NCBI RefSeq assembly: GCF_003053725.1
Contig: NZ_QAYC01000004.1
Coordinates: 280,936-344,935 of the forward strand
DNA: 64,000 nt
Direction of reading: 5' to 3'
Source of the DNA: Rhodovulum kholense
Lineage (GTDB): Bacteria > Pseudomonadota > Alphaproteobacteria > Rhodobacterales > Rhodobacteraceae
Shown piece by piece: positions 24,986-35,600 of the stretch. A program made the translations under genes and the position numbers. Under the pieces are notes generated by a model, which was not told where the DNA came from, searched no databases, and worked only from the letters and a program-made list of their open reading frames with translations. Position 1 is the first letter of the stretch; each line of letters begins with the position of its first letter.

Positions 24986-26269
24986 CTAGACCGCGAGGCG
25001 GCGGCGCATCTCGGCGATGGCGGCGGCACGGCCTTCAAGGTTGTAGAACGAGCCCTTGACCTGAATCGTCGACAGCGCCCGCTGGAAGCTTCGGAAATAG
25101 TCGGTGTCGACCGGGTCGGGCGCGGTCCAGAACCGGTCGAGCCCGCGGCGATGGGTCAGGCCCGGCAGGTCATACACCGCACGGCCCATGGCGCAGACCG
25201 GCACACCCATCCGCAGCGCATGGATGCCGACCGTCGAATTGACCAGCACCACCCCGCGCGAGCCGCCGATCAGCGCCCCCAGATCGCCGCCGCGGATCAC
25301 GTGCACCCGCTCGGCGATGCCGTGCCGCCGGGCCAGCCGCGGAATGCGCGAGAACCAGCGCCCAAGCTCGCTGTCCAGCGGATGCAGCTTGACCACCAGA
25401 TGCCGGTCCGCGGGCGCGGTCGCGGCGAAGGATTGCAGCGTCTCGTCGAGAAACGAGATCAGGTCGGGATAATCCGACGAGGCGCGGATCTGGTAGTCGA
25501 CCTCCAGCTGCATCGCGACCAGGTTGAACGGCGTGCCCTCGGCGACAAGCCGTTCGGTCAGGGCCACGGCCGCGCGTTCGCGGTGGCGGCCGCGCACCAG
25601 CCCGGGCAGCCAGCTGAGATATTCGATCACCGGCCAGTGCGGCCGGTCGGACACATGCAGTGGGTAGAACGGCCGCCCGAAGCTTTGCAGCAGCGCAAAG
25701 CTGACCTCGTTGAAGGCCTCGACCCCGAAGCCGAAGGGATAGAGGTTGCGCATGTCGGGCGCCTCAACGCCCTCGGCCAGCGCCTCGATCTCGCTGCGGG
25801 TCTTCGGAAAGGTCGAGAGCGCGCCCATCCCCTCGGGTTCCAGCGTCAGCCAGTCGGGGCGCAGATAGCCGAACTCGATCGCCCAGCAACGGCGGCGCAG
25901 CCTGCGGCCTTCTTCCAGCGCGATGGCGTGATAGGGCAGGCGGTCGGCGTAATAAAGGATGTCGGTCACGCCCTCGCGTTCGATCAGGCGAAAGACGAAG
26001 CGGCGCCAGCGGTTCAGCCCGCCCTGAAACTCGATGGCCGGGCGACGGCCCCAGAAGATCCGGTCGGCGAGGCAGAAATTGACCTTGACCACCCGGTGGC
26101 CGTCCGCTTCGAGCCCGGCGGCCAGATCGCGCCAGAATCCGGACGGGTGGCCCTGCAGCATCAGGAACACGCGCCCCTTGCAAGCCTCGGGATCGAGTGC
26201 CACAACCTGCGCGTGCTTTTGCGGCCGAAGGCCTCTGGGTGCGACGAACTGGCTTTGGAACTCCGTCAA
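24986..26269 (-). CDS. KpsS-like capsule polysaccharide biosynthesis/export protein (first copy)
   Basis: About 427 residues, a Capsule_synth (KpsS/KpsC-type) domain. RVFLMLQGHPSGFWRDLA opens the domain, then YADRLPYHAIALEEGRRL, FGYLRPDWLTLEPEG, KLHPLDSELGRW and VLVNSTVGIHALRMGVPVCA with GRAVYDLPGLTHRRGLDRFW. KpsS and KpsC transfer beta-Kdo residues onto a lipid to start group 2 capsule. The protein is paralogous to the divergent neighbour. The frame stays open to 26353, but that start would overlap the neighbour by 85 bases; I place the start at the TTG at 26269, and a GTG at 26203 is also possible. Confidence 0.82.
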   Translation of the reverse strand: MTEFQSQFVAPRGLRPQKHAQVVALDPEACKGRVFLMLQGHPSGFWRDLAAGLEADGHRVVKVNFCLADRIFWGRRPAIEFQGGLNRWRRFVFRLIEREGVTDILYYADRLPYHAIALEEGRRLRRRCWAIEFGYLRPDWLTLEPEGMGALSTFPKTRSEIEALAEGVEAPDMRNLYPFGFGVEAFNEVSFALLQSFGRPFYPLHVSDRPHWPVIEYLSWLPGLVRGRHRERAAVALTERLVAEGTPFNLVAMQLEVDYQIRASSDYPDLISFLDETLQSFAATAPADRHLVVKLHPLDSELGRWFSRIPRLARRHGIAERVHVIRGGDLGALIGGSRGVVLVNSTVGIHALRMGVPVCAMGRAVYDLPGLTHRRGLDRFWTAPDPVDTDYFRSFQRALSTIQVKGSFYNLEGRAAAIAEMRRRLAV

Positions 26270-27501
26270 TGTCTCTGTCCCGTTTTCCGCTGGCTGGCCG
26301 GAGGATCGTTTTCCTGCAGGGACCCTCGTCGCCGTTCTTTCGTCAGGTTGCAATGGCCTGCGCCCGACTGGGGGCAGAGGTCCTGCGGGTTGGTCTTGCC
26401 CCGGGCGACCGCCTGTACTGGGGGGCGGGCTGCGGTCGTTACATCGCCTATCGGGGGCCGGCAGAGCGCTTCGGCGAGGTCCTTGCCGACCTCATCCTGC
26501 GCGAAGATCCGACGGATCTCGTGATGCTTGGCGACGGACGTAAATATCACGTTAACGCTGTTTCGGCGGCAAAGGTTGCCGGCGGAATCACGCCATGGGT
26601 GATCGAGCAGGGCTATCTGCGCCCCGGCCTGATCTCGGTCGAGCCCTGGGGCACCGGCGGCCGCTCGGCGATCCCGGCCCGGTTCGCGGCGACCGAGGGC
26701 TCCCGGCCAGACCTGCCCATGCCCGACCCCGCGCCGGGGTCCTTCCTGCGCTATGCCGGTTTCGACGTGGCCTATCATCTGGCCAATGTCCTGCTTGGAC
26801 CCGTCTTCTACCCGCGCTACCGGCACTATGCGCTGGACAGCCCCTGGGCCGAATGGCGCGGCTGGATCCTCAAGGCCCTGCGGGCGCGGGCGCGCGCCCG
26901 GCAGACCGACGCGGCGTTGGCGCGGATCGCGGCCCATGCCGGGCCGGTCTTCCTGGTGCCCTTGCAGCTCGATACCGATTTCCAGATCCGCGACCACGGC
27001 ACCGGCCGCCCGCAGGAGCAGGATCTGGCGGCGATCATGGCTTCTTTCGCGGCCCATGCGCCCTCCGATGCGCTGCTGGCGATCAAGGAACACCCGCTCG
27101 ACAACGGGCTCAGGCGCTGGGACCGGCGCGCGGAGCGGCTGGCCCGGGCCGCCGGAATCGGCGACCGCGTCGCGGTCTTTACCGGCGGGCGGGTCGAGGC
27201 GCTTTACCCCGCGCTTGCGGGCATCGTGACGATCAACAGCACGGTCGGGCTGTCCGCGCTGCTGGAGGGTGTGCCGGTCAAGGTGCTGGGCCGCGCCGTC
27301 TACGACCTGCCGGGACTGACCGCGCGTGTCGGGCTTGACGCCTTCTGGACCGCGCCCGAGCGGCCCGATCCGGCCGAGGCCGACCGGTTTCGCCGGTTTC
27401 TGCGCCATGATTACCATGTGCCGGGTGCCTTCGACGGGCCCGACGCGCGGCGGGGCGCCGAGGCGCTGGCCCGCTTCATCGCCGGGGAGAGACCGCAATG
27501 A
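26269..27501 (+). CDS. KpsS-like capsule polysaccharide biosynthesis/export protein (second copy)
   Basis: 410 residues, one Capsule_synth domain. RRIVFLQGPSSPFFRQVA is the first strand and loop, EQGYLRPGLISVEPWGTG matches the other copy, KEHPLDNGLRRW and INSTVGLSALLEGVPVKV follow, and GRAVYDLPGLTARVGLDAFW is nearly shared. Expected role: Kdo-type glycosyl transfer onto the capsule lipid anchor at the inner face of the inner membrane, or capsule export. It shares its ATGA end with the SDR gene, so the capsule gene and lipid gene are translationally coupled. The ATG at 26269 has only a weak binding site. Confidence 0.85.
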   Translation: MSLSRFPLAGRRIVFLQGPSSPFFRQVAMACARLGAEVLRVGLAPGDRLYWGAGCGRYIAYRGPAERFGEVLADLILREDPTDLVMLGDGRKYHVNAVSAAKVAGGITPWVIEQGYLRPGLISVEPWGTGGRSAIPARFAATEGSRPDLPMPDPAPGSFLRYAGFDVAYHLANVLLGPVFYPRYRHYALDSPWAEWRGWILKALRARARARQTDAALARIAAHAGPVFLVPLQLDTDFQIRDHGTGRPQEQDLAAIMASFAAHAPSDALLAIKEHPLDNGLRRWDRRAERLARAAGIGDRVAVFTGGRVEALYPALAGIVTINSTVGLSALLEGVPVKVLGRAVYDLPGLTARVGLDAFWTAPERPDPAEADRFRRFLRHDYHVPGAFDGPDARRGAEALARFIAGERPQ

Positions 27502-28292
27502 CCGATCCGATCCGATCCGTGGTGCTGACCGGAGCAAGCGGCGGGCTTGGCCGGGCGCTGGCTGCCGAACTGGCCGCGCCGGGGTGCCACATGCTGCTGA
27601 TGGGGCGCGACCCTGCGCGGCTGGCCGCCGCCGCCGAGGCCGCCCGTGCGCGCGGCGCCGAGGTTCAGACCGCGGAGGTGGCCCTGACCGAGACCGCCGC
27701 GCTGACCGGCTGCCTGCAGGTGTTCGACGCGGCCCATCCCGTCGATCTGCTGATCGCCAATGCAGGGGTGAAGACCGGCAATCGCGACGGGATCGAGCCG
27801 GGTGCCCAGGCCGAACGGGTGATTGCCGTCAACCTGACCGCAACGATCCACGCGGTGCAGGCGCTGCTGCCCGCCATGTGCGCGCGGCGCCGGGGCCGCA
27901 TCGCCATCGTGGGCTCGCTGGCCGCGATCGCGCCGCATGGCGATCTTCTGTCCTACAGCGCCACCAAGGCGGGGTTGCAGGCCTATGCCACCGCGCTGCG
28001 GCGCAGCCTCAAGGGCAGCGGGGTCCGGGTCACGACCGTCATTCCGGGCTTCATGGACACGCCGATGACCGACCGCCAGAAGGGCCCCGCGCCGATGCTG
28101 ATGTCGCCGGGTCGCGCCGCGCGGATCGTCGCGCGCGGGCTTGAACGCGGCCGGACCACCATCGCCTTTCCGCTGCCGCTGATTATTGGCGCCTGGCTTG
28201 GCGAACGGCTGCCCGCGCCGCTCGCTGACCGGATCATGGCCCATTACCGGGCCGAGATCCTGCCCGATCCCGACGAGGCGGCGGGCGGCTAG
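27498..28292 (+). CDS. Short-chain dehydrogenase/reductase, RkpH-like
   Basis: 264 residues, classical SDR. TGASGGLG near residue 11 binds NAD(P), LLIANAGVKTG is the NAG motif, the catalytic Ser is in IVGSLAAIAP, and the active-site pair is YSATKAG. The tail from about residue 210 includes a hydrophobic stretch (IAFPLPLIIGAWLGERLP) that may bind a membrane or lipid. In rhizobia RkpH is an SDR next to RkpG and RkpA. Here it could reduce the beta-keto amine made by the oxoamine synthase to an amino alcohol, as 3-ketosphinganine reductase does. That reaction is inferred. Confidence 0.85.
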   Translation: MTDPIRSVVLTGASGGLGRALAAELAAPGCHMLLMGRDPARLAAAAEAARARGAEVQTAEVALTETAALTGCLQVFDAAHPVDLLIANAGVKTGNRDGIEPGAQAERVIAVNLTATIHAVQALLPAMCARRRGRIAIVGSLAAIAPHGDLLSYSATKAGLQAYATALRRSLKGSGVRVTTVIPGFMDTPMTDRQKGPAPMLMSPGRAARIVARGLERGRTTIAFPLPLIIGAWLGERLPAPLADRIMAHYRAEILPDPDEAAGG

Positions 28293-28299
28293 GACAAGC

Positions 28300-29610
28300 T
28301 CAGAAGCTGGCACCGCCGACCTCCCGGATGCGGGCTGCGGCCGAGGCCACGGCGGCGTCGATGGCGGCTTCGGAATGGTCCGCGTTGATGAAGAAGCGCA
28401 GCCGCGCCTTCTGGTTCGGCACGGCGGGCGCGATGATCGGAAAGGCCTGAACCCCGTCCTCGAAGACCTTGTTCGAGGCCAGCGTCGCCTTGAGACTGTC
28501 CCCCACGATCAGCGGCACAACGGCGTAACCCTGGCCAAGCCCGCAATCGAGCCCGGCGGCCCTTGCCCTGTCCAGAAACCGGGCCGAGCGCGCCCGGAGC
28601 CGGGCCACCCGTTCGGGCTCGGCCTCGAGGATCTCCAGCGCGGTCAGGGCGGCGGCGGTATTCGGCACCGACAGGCCCACCGAATAGACAAAGCCCGGCG
28701 CGGTATGGCGCAGGATCTCGATGACGGCTTCCGAGCCGGCAAGGAACCCGCCGCAGGAACAGAAGGTCTTCGACAGGGTGCCCATCAGCAGATCGACCCG
28801 CCCGGGCGCGATTCCGGCCTCTTCGCAGATGCCGCGCCCCGTGGCGCCCAGAACGCCCACCGAATGCGCCTCGTCGACCATCAGCCAGGCCTCGAACCGC
28901 TCTTTTATGCGCACCAAAGCGGCCAGATCGGGGATGTCGCCATCCATCGAGTAAAGCCCCTCGACCACGATCAGCACGCGGTCGTAACGCTCGCGGTTGC
29001 GCGACAGCCAGTCTTCCAGCCAGGCGCAGTCGTTATGCGGCACCGACACATGGTCGGCGCCCGAGGCACGCAGCCCCTCGAAGACCGAGTTATGGGCAAA
29101 GCTGTCGACCAGAACCACGTCGCCCGGGCCGGTCAGGGTGCGGATCGCGGCCAGGTTGGTGGCATGGCCCGAGACGGTGGCCAGCGCCGCCTCGGTTCCC
29201 AGAAACCGGGACAGCCCGGTTTCCAGCTTCCGGTGCAGGCTGAGATCGCCGCCGACCAGCCGCGAGGCCCGGGCCGAGACCCCGAATTCGGCCACCGCCG
29301 TGCCGACCGCCGCCGCGACGCGCGGATCGCCGTTGATCGAGAGGTAGTCGTAGCCCGAGAAATTCTCGATCCAGCGGTCGCCGATCCGCACCCGGGTGGC
29401 CTCGACCGCCCCGGTTTCGCGGAAGAACGGGTTCGCAAGATCCAGCGCGGCGGCTGCGCTGCGCGCCACCGCCACCTGACGATAGCCCGGATGGGTGGTG
29501 AAATCGGCCCGGCCCGGCCCGGCCTTGGCCGGTCCCGGCGGGACAACCCCGCGCGGCGTTCCCGCATGAAGGGCGCGCAGGCGGTCCAGCGTGTCGCGTG
29601 TCCCTGTCAT
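28300..29610 (-). CDS. Alpha-oxoamine synthase (AONS/serine palmitoyltransferase family), RkpG-like
   Basis: 436 residues, fold-type I PLP enzyme. NFSGYDYLSINGDPRVAAA is the substrate strand region, TVSGHATNLAAI follows, VDEAHSVGVLGATGRGICEE carries the PLP-binding Asp and His, and MGTLSKTFCSCGGFLAG holds the Schiff-base Lys. These enzymes condense an acyl thioester with an amino acid and release CO2. The N-terminal 60 residues are an extra segment not needed for the fold. It starts one base after the PKS stop codon on the same strand, so its acyl donor is probably the PKS-bound chain. No biotin genes are near, which argues against BioF. Confidence 0.88.
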   Translation of the reverse strand: MTGTRDTLDRLRALHAGTPRGVVPPGPAKAGPGRADFTTHPGYRQVAVARSAAAALDLANPFFRETGAVEATRVRIGDRWIENFSGYDYLSINGDPRVAAAVGTAVAEFGVSARASRLVGGDLSLHRKLETGLSRFLGTEAALATVSGHATNLAAIRTLTGPGDVVLVDSFAHNSVFEGLRASGADHVSVPHNDCAWLEDWLSRNRERYDRVLIVVEGLYSMDGDIPDLAALVRIKERFEAWLMVDEAHSVGVLGATGRGICEEAGIAPGRVDLLMGTLSKTFCSCGGFLAGSEAVIEILRHTAPGFVYSVGLSVPNTAAALTALEILEAEPERVARLRARSARFLDRARAAGLDCGLGQGYAVVPLIVGDSLKATLASNKVFEDGVQAFPIIAPAVPNQKARLRFFINADHSEAAIDAAVASAAARIREVGGASF

Positions 29611-29611
29611 A

Positions 29612-32600
29612 TCAACGGCCTCCCGCACTGCCCTGGGCGAGCTTCCTGATCTCGTCCAGCTGGCTCTTGTCGAGCGTCCCGTCGGCCAGGTGACGGCGGG
29701 CCATTTCCTCGACCACGGCATCCTCGGCCTCGGGGGCGCCGCTGGCCTCGATGATCCGGTTGACGAGCCCGGTCAGCGTCAGCCCCTCGTCGATCGACAT
29801 GACCGGCACGGTCACGCCCAGCCGCTCTTCGGCGGCCATGCGCAGGTTGATCGCCATCAGGCTGTCGAAGCCCATCAGCTCCAGCGGCTGGCGCGGGTCG
29901 ATGTCGCCCGGCGCCGCGCGCATCAGCTGGGCCGCCTCCTCGACCAGCAGCCGGGTCAGCACCTTGCGCGCCTCCTTTGGCCCCTTGGCCTGCAGCAGCG
30001 CGGCCAGATCGAAGCTGCCGGGTCCGGCGGCGCTGGCCCGGATGTCGATCAGGTCGAACAGCGGGCTGCCCAGCACCGGCAGCGTGCCGGCCATCCGCGA
30101 CCAGTCCATCGGGGCGACGGTCAGGGTCGGGCCTGAGGCCCCGGCGGCCAGCACCTGTCTCAGACGGCGCAAAGCGGCTTCGGTCGTCATAGGCGGCAGC
30201 CGCTTGGCCAGCGTCTCGCGCAGCCCGGTTTCGCGCGCCAGATAGCCCGCATCGGCAATCGGCCCCCAGGCGATGGCCAGCCCCGGCAGACCGGCTTCGT
30301 GCCGCGCGCGGGCAAGGCCCTCAAGCCCCCGGTTGGCCGCCACATAGGGCGCCTGCGCGGGGTTGCCGAACCGCGCCGCGATGGAACTGAAGACCCAGAA
30401 GTGATCGAGCGCATCGCCGCGCGTCAGCCGGTCAAGGATCTGACCGCCGACAAGCTTCGGCCTCAGCACCGCCGCCAGTCGCGTCTCGTCGAGATCGGCC
30501 AGCAGCGCGTCGTCGAAGATCGCGGCGGCATGGACCACCCCGCGCAGCGGCACCTCTGCCGTGCGGATCTGCGCCAGCGCCGCGTCAAGCGCGGCGGTAT
30601 CGGTCGCGTCGCAGGCCAGCGCCTCGGCCGGGACGCCGAGGCCCTCCAGCGTTTCGGGCGCGACCGCGCCGCTCCGGCTCATCAGCCACAGGTGCTCGGC
30701 GCCCTGCGCGGCCAGCCAGCGCCCGGTTTCCAGCCCGAAGCCCCGGGTGCCGCCCACGACCAGCCAGCCGCCCCGGATCGGTGCGGCCGCCGGGCGGGCC
30801 GGGCCCCGGTCTTTCGGCGCGCACAACACGATCTTGCCGACATGGGCCGCGCGCTGCATCGTGCGGATCGCTTCGGCCACGTCCTCGGCCGGGTAGGCAG
30901 TGACCGGCAGTGGCTGATAGACCCCCTCGGCGAAGGCCTCGCGCAGGCGTTCAAGTGTGCGCCGCGCCGCATCGGGCCGGTGCAGCAGCAACTGGTCGGC
31001 ATCGACCGCATGAAAGCCGATATTGTTGCGCATGGCATGCAGCGCGATGACGTTGTTTTCGTAAAGGTCGCGCTTGCCCAGTTCGACGAAGCGGCCGAAG
31101 GGCACGAGGCAGGCCAGCGAGCGTTCCATCGCCTCGCCCGCCAGCGAATTCAGCACCACATCGACCCCGCGCCCGCCGGTGGCGGCCATCACCGCGTCCT
31201 CGAAACCGGGGCTGCGGCTGTCGAACACGGCCTCGGCGCCCATCGCCGTCACCAGCCGCCGCTTGGCGGGGCTGCCTGCCGTGGCGAAGACCCGGGCGCC
31301 AAGCCGCCGGGCGACCTGCAACGCCGCAAGCCCGACGCCGCCCGCGCCGCCATGCACCAGAACCGTTTCGCCGGGGGCAAGCCGGGCCACCTCGGTCAGC
31401 GCGTAATCGGCGGTGACGAAGACCACCGGCAGCCCGGCGGCGGTTTCCAGATCGACCGTCTCGGGCAGCGGCATCACCGCCTCGGCCCGGGTGATCACCC
31501 GGTTGGCCATCGCATGGGGCGCCATCGCGATCACCCGGTCGCCGGGGCTCAGCCCGGCCCGGGCGCCCGCGCGGGTCACCACGCCCGCGCATTCCATGCC
31601 GAGGCAGGGACCCGAGAATCCGGCCTCCAGCGCCTCGGGGGGCAGCACGCCCTGCGCCCACATCACATCGCGGAAGTTGAGCCCCGAAGCCACCGCCTCG
31701 ATCTCGACCTCGGTCGGTTGCAGCGGTCGGTCGGGCAGATTGGCCCAGACCAGACCGTCGAGCGCCACGCCCCGGCGCTCGGCCACCAGGCGGCGCGGGC
31801 CGGCCTCGGGGGCCAGCGGCTTGACCGGCACGACGCGCGGCGCGGCGGCGCCCGTGGCGGTCAGGCGGATCTCGGCCTCGGGCGAGGTCGCGGCCAGTGC
31901 CGCGATCCTCTCGGGCGCGATGTCGCTGTCGGCGCAGATCAGGCGGATGTCGCGGCCGGTTTCGTTGGCGACGACGCGGCGCCAGCCGGTCAGTTCCTCC
32001 CAACGGTCGGTGCCCCCGACCGCGATCCAAAGCGGGCCGTCGGTTTCGGGCAGATCGCGGAAGATCCGGGCGGCGGCCAGCGGGTCGTCGCCGTCGATCG
32101 CCGTGCAATGGAGTGCCACCGGCGCATCGGAGCCCGGCGGCAGCGCGGCCAGCGCCTTGGCCAGCGGGCCGGTGCCGGTAAGGGCAAGTGCGGGCCGGGC
32201 TTCGGCGCGGGCGGCGGGGCGGGTGGCGCGGATCAGTCTCAGCGCCTCGGAGCCCTGCGCGGTGCCGCTGGCAGTGTCGAGCCCGGCGGCATGGAAGGCA
32301 CGTTCCAGCCGGTCGAGCGCGTCGGCGTCGCGATGCCTAAGCGTCATCAGTGCGAAAAGATCGGGCGCCTCTTCGGTCGCGATCAGCGAGCCGCCGGGCG
32401 CAACCATCGCCGCGAGCCGCCCGGCGCTTTCGCGCTGGGAAAGGCTTTGCGCAAGGCAGCAGCCCAGCACCAGATCGGCGGCATCGGCGGCCCGGGCCTC
32501 GGTCAGCGCGAGAAACCGCAAGGGCAGCCTTGTGTCGAGCCGCGCCCGCAGCCGGTCGAGCGCGTCGCCATCCTCGGCCAGCACGGTGACGTGAGCACCC

Positions 32601-35600
32601 GCCCTAAGCGCCGCCGCGACCAGACCCAGATCGAGCGCGCCCGCCAGCGCGATCCGGCCCAGGGGCGCGGTGCCGTCCAAAAGGGTTTCCAGCGTGCGCG
32701 CGGCCAGCGGCAGCGGGTCGGCGGGGCGCTCTTCGTCTGCGGCGGCGGCCAGCGCCGATTTCAGCTCGGCCGAGGCGCCGGGCGCGACCTCGGGCAGCAT
32801 CGCCAGAAGTGCGTCAGTCGGGGGCCAGGGGCAGTCGGCCGAAAGCTGCCGCGCGCCCTCTCCGTGACCGGTCGAGGCCAGCCAGTGCCGGGCCATGTCA
32901 TGGCGCGGATCGGCCGGGTCGGCGCCGGTCGCGACACGGTCCCAGGCCAAACGGCTGCCAAGCGCCGCGCGCAGCACATCGGCATCGCTGGGGGGCTGGT
33001 CCGGACGGCAGGCCGCCTCGGCAGCGGCGGCGATCCCGGCCGCGCCGCCTCCGGCAAGGGGCACCAGCCGTTCGTCCCAATAGGGGTGCGGCTCGGCCGC
33101 CCCGGTGGGCAGCGGCCTCAGCCGGAGCCCCTCGAAGGCCAGCAGGGCGGTGCCGGTCGCGTCGGCCAGCACCATATCGAAGGCCAGGCTTTCGTCCCAG
33201 CCGCCCGCGCGGCTCAGCCGCGCGCAGATGATCTGGCCCGGCCCGCAGACCCGCACCTTGGCGATCCGGGCGGGCACCCGCAGCCGGGCATCGCGGCCCT
33301 CAAGCAGCAGGACCGCGCCATGCAGCCCCGCATCGGCCAGCGCCGGGTCGAAGCGAAAGCCCCGCGTCGCGTCGCGGGGCGCCAGCGCCGTGCGCACCGC
33401 TGGGCCGTCGCGGTCAAGCACTGTCACCCGGGCGAAGGCCGGTCCATAGTCCAGCCCGGCCGCCCGGAGCCCGTCGTAAAGCGGTCCGGCCGCGCCCATC
33501 GCCTCGGGCGCGGTCACCGGTGCGGGGCGGGTGCCGGTCGCGGCGAACAGTCGGGCCACGGCCACCGGCGCCCAGGCGCGCGGCCCGCCCGCCTCGATCC
33601 GCAGCCGCCGGGCCGTCGGTTCATGGACCAGCCGGACCGGCACGGCGCCCTTTTCGGGCAATTCCAGAGGGCGCAGGAATTCGACGTCGCGCAACTCGAT
33701 CTCGTCGGATTTCAGGATCTCGCAACCGGCATGGGCGAACATCTCGACCATGGCGGTGGCGGGCAGCAGCACGCGGCCGCCGACCCGGTGATCGGCCAGC
33801 CAGGGGATGCGGGTCAGGGCGATCTCGCCCTCCCATTCAGCACTGTCGGGGCGCAGGCGGGCACCAAGCAAGGGATGCTGCGGGCGGCGGTGGAAGATGT
33901 CGGCCGCGACCGGGCTGTCCAGCCGGTAGGTCTGGCGGTCGAAGGGATAGTCGGGCAACCCGTCGGCCACGGGCCGTTCGGGGCCCAGGACGCGGGCGCG
34001 GTCGACCGCCCCGCCCGCCGCCAGCGCCGCGCGGGCGATGCTGCCCGCATTGCGCTCTTCGGACCGGGCGCTATCGAGGCTTTCCAGCACCCGGGTCTCG
34101 CAGTCGAGCTCGGCCAGGGTGTCGCGCAGATAGGTGCGCAGAACCGTGCGCGGCGAGATTTCCAGGAAGACGCGGATGCCGTCCTCGGCCATCGCCCGGA
34201 CGCCCTCGCGGAAGGCCACCGGCAGGCGGGCGTTGCGCCACCAGTAAACCCCGTCGAGCGGCGCGTCATAGCGGGTGCCGTCCCAGCCCGAATAGAACGG
34301 CACGGTGCCGTCGCGGGGCGCGATCCGGGCCAGGCCGCGAGTCAGGGCGGGCCGCAGCGTTTCGACCGCTGCCGAGTGATAGGGATAGGAAATCGGCAGG
34401 ATGCGGCCGGCGATGCGATGGCTGCGGGCGATGCGCGCCAGCGCCTTCAGCGCGTCCCCGGTGCCGCTGACGGTGATGCTTTCGGGGGCGTTCTCGGCCG
34501 AGACTTCGGCGGCCAGCCCGTGATCGGCAATCAGCGCCTCGATCCGGTCGCGGGGGCCGGCGAAGGCCGCCATGCCGCCCTTGCCGCGCAGGGGCTCGAA
34601 GGCGCGCGAGCGATGCGCGATGATCCGGAGGCCGTCGTCGCGGGCGATCCGTCCTGCCGCGATGGCCGCGGCGACCTCGCCCATCGAATGGCCCAGAACG
34701 GCACCCGGCCGCAGCCCGGCCTCGGCCAGCGCCTCGGTCAGCGCGACCTGGATCGCGAAGGTCAGGGGCTGCGCCACCTCGGCCTCGCCCAGCCTCGCCT
34801 CGAGATCGGGATCGGCCAGCCTGTCGGCAAGGCCCGGGATTCCGAGCGCCGCGAAGTCCGCTGCGATCTCGGAAAAGACAGTGCGGAAGGTGGCGTCGGT
34901 TTCCATCAGGGTCCGGGCGGCGCCCGGCCACATCGCACCGTTCCCGGCATAGACGAAGGCCAGCGGCGCGTCGCGCAGCGTCGTTTCGGCGCTGGCGCCC
35001 GGCGCGGCCCTCCGCGCGTCGCCCAGCCACGCCCCCAGCCCGTCCGCCAGGGCATCGGCGCTCGCCGCAGGCAAGCACAGGCGATGGCGGTGGCGCGCGC
35101 GGCGCCAGTTCGCGGTGGCGATCCGCGCGCCCAGATCGGCCGGGGCCGCCTCGGCCAGCGCGTGCCAGGACCGGGCGAGCTCGGTCAGTGCGGCCTCGCT
35201 GGCTGCGGACAGAAGCAATGCGGGCGGCAGCCTCGCGGCCTCGGCATCGGGGGCGTTTTCCTCCGGCCGGGGCTGGCGGATCACCGCATGGGCGTTGGCG
35301 CCGCCGAAACCGAAGGAATTGACCGCGGCCAGCCAGGGCCGGCCCGCCGGCGGCAGCGCCCGGGCCGAGCGCGCGACATCAAGGTTGAGCCCGGCAAAGT
35401 CGATTTCCGGGTTCGGTTCGTCGCAATGGAGCGTCGCCGGGATCGTCTGGCGGTCCAGTGCCATCTGCGCCTTCAGCAGCCCGACAAGCCCCGAGGCGGG
35501 TTCGAGATGGCCGAAATTGCTTTTGGCCGATCCGATCGGCAGCGGCAGCGCCCGGCGGCGGCCATAGACCCGGCCGATGGCATCGGCCTCGCGCGGGTCG

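Noticed and set aside
26257..26284. GGAAC ... CGTT pair before the second KpsS-like gene
   Set aside because: The spacer is 19 bases, outside the 16-17 of EcfG promoters, and it lies within the start of the gene.
28300..29610. BioF (biotin synthesis)
   Set aside because: No other biotin genes nearby, an extra N-terminal segment, and position directly after a PKS favour a different oxoamine synthase.
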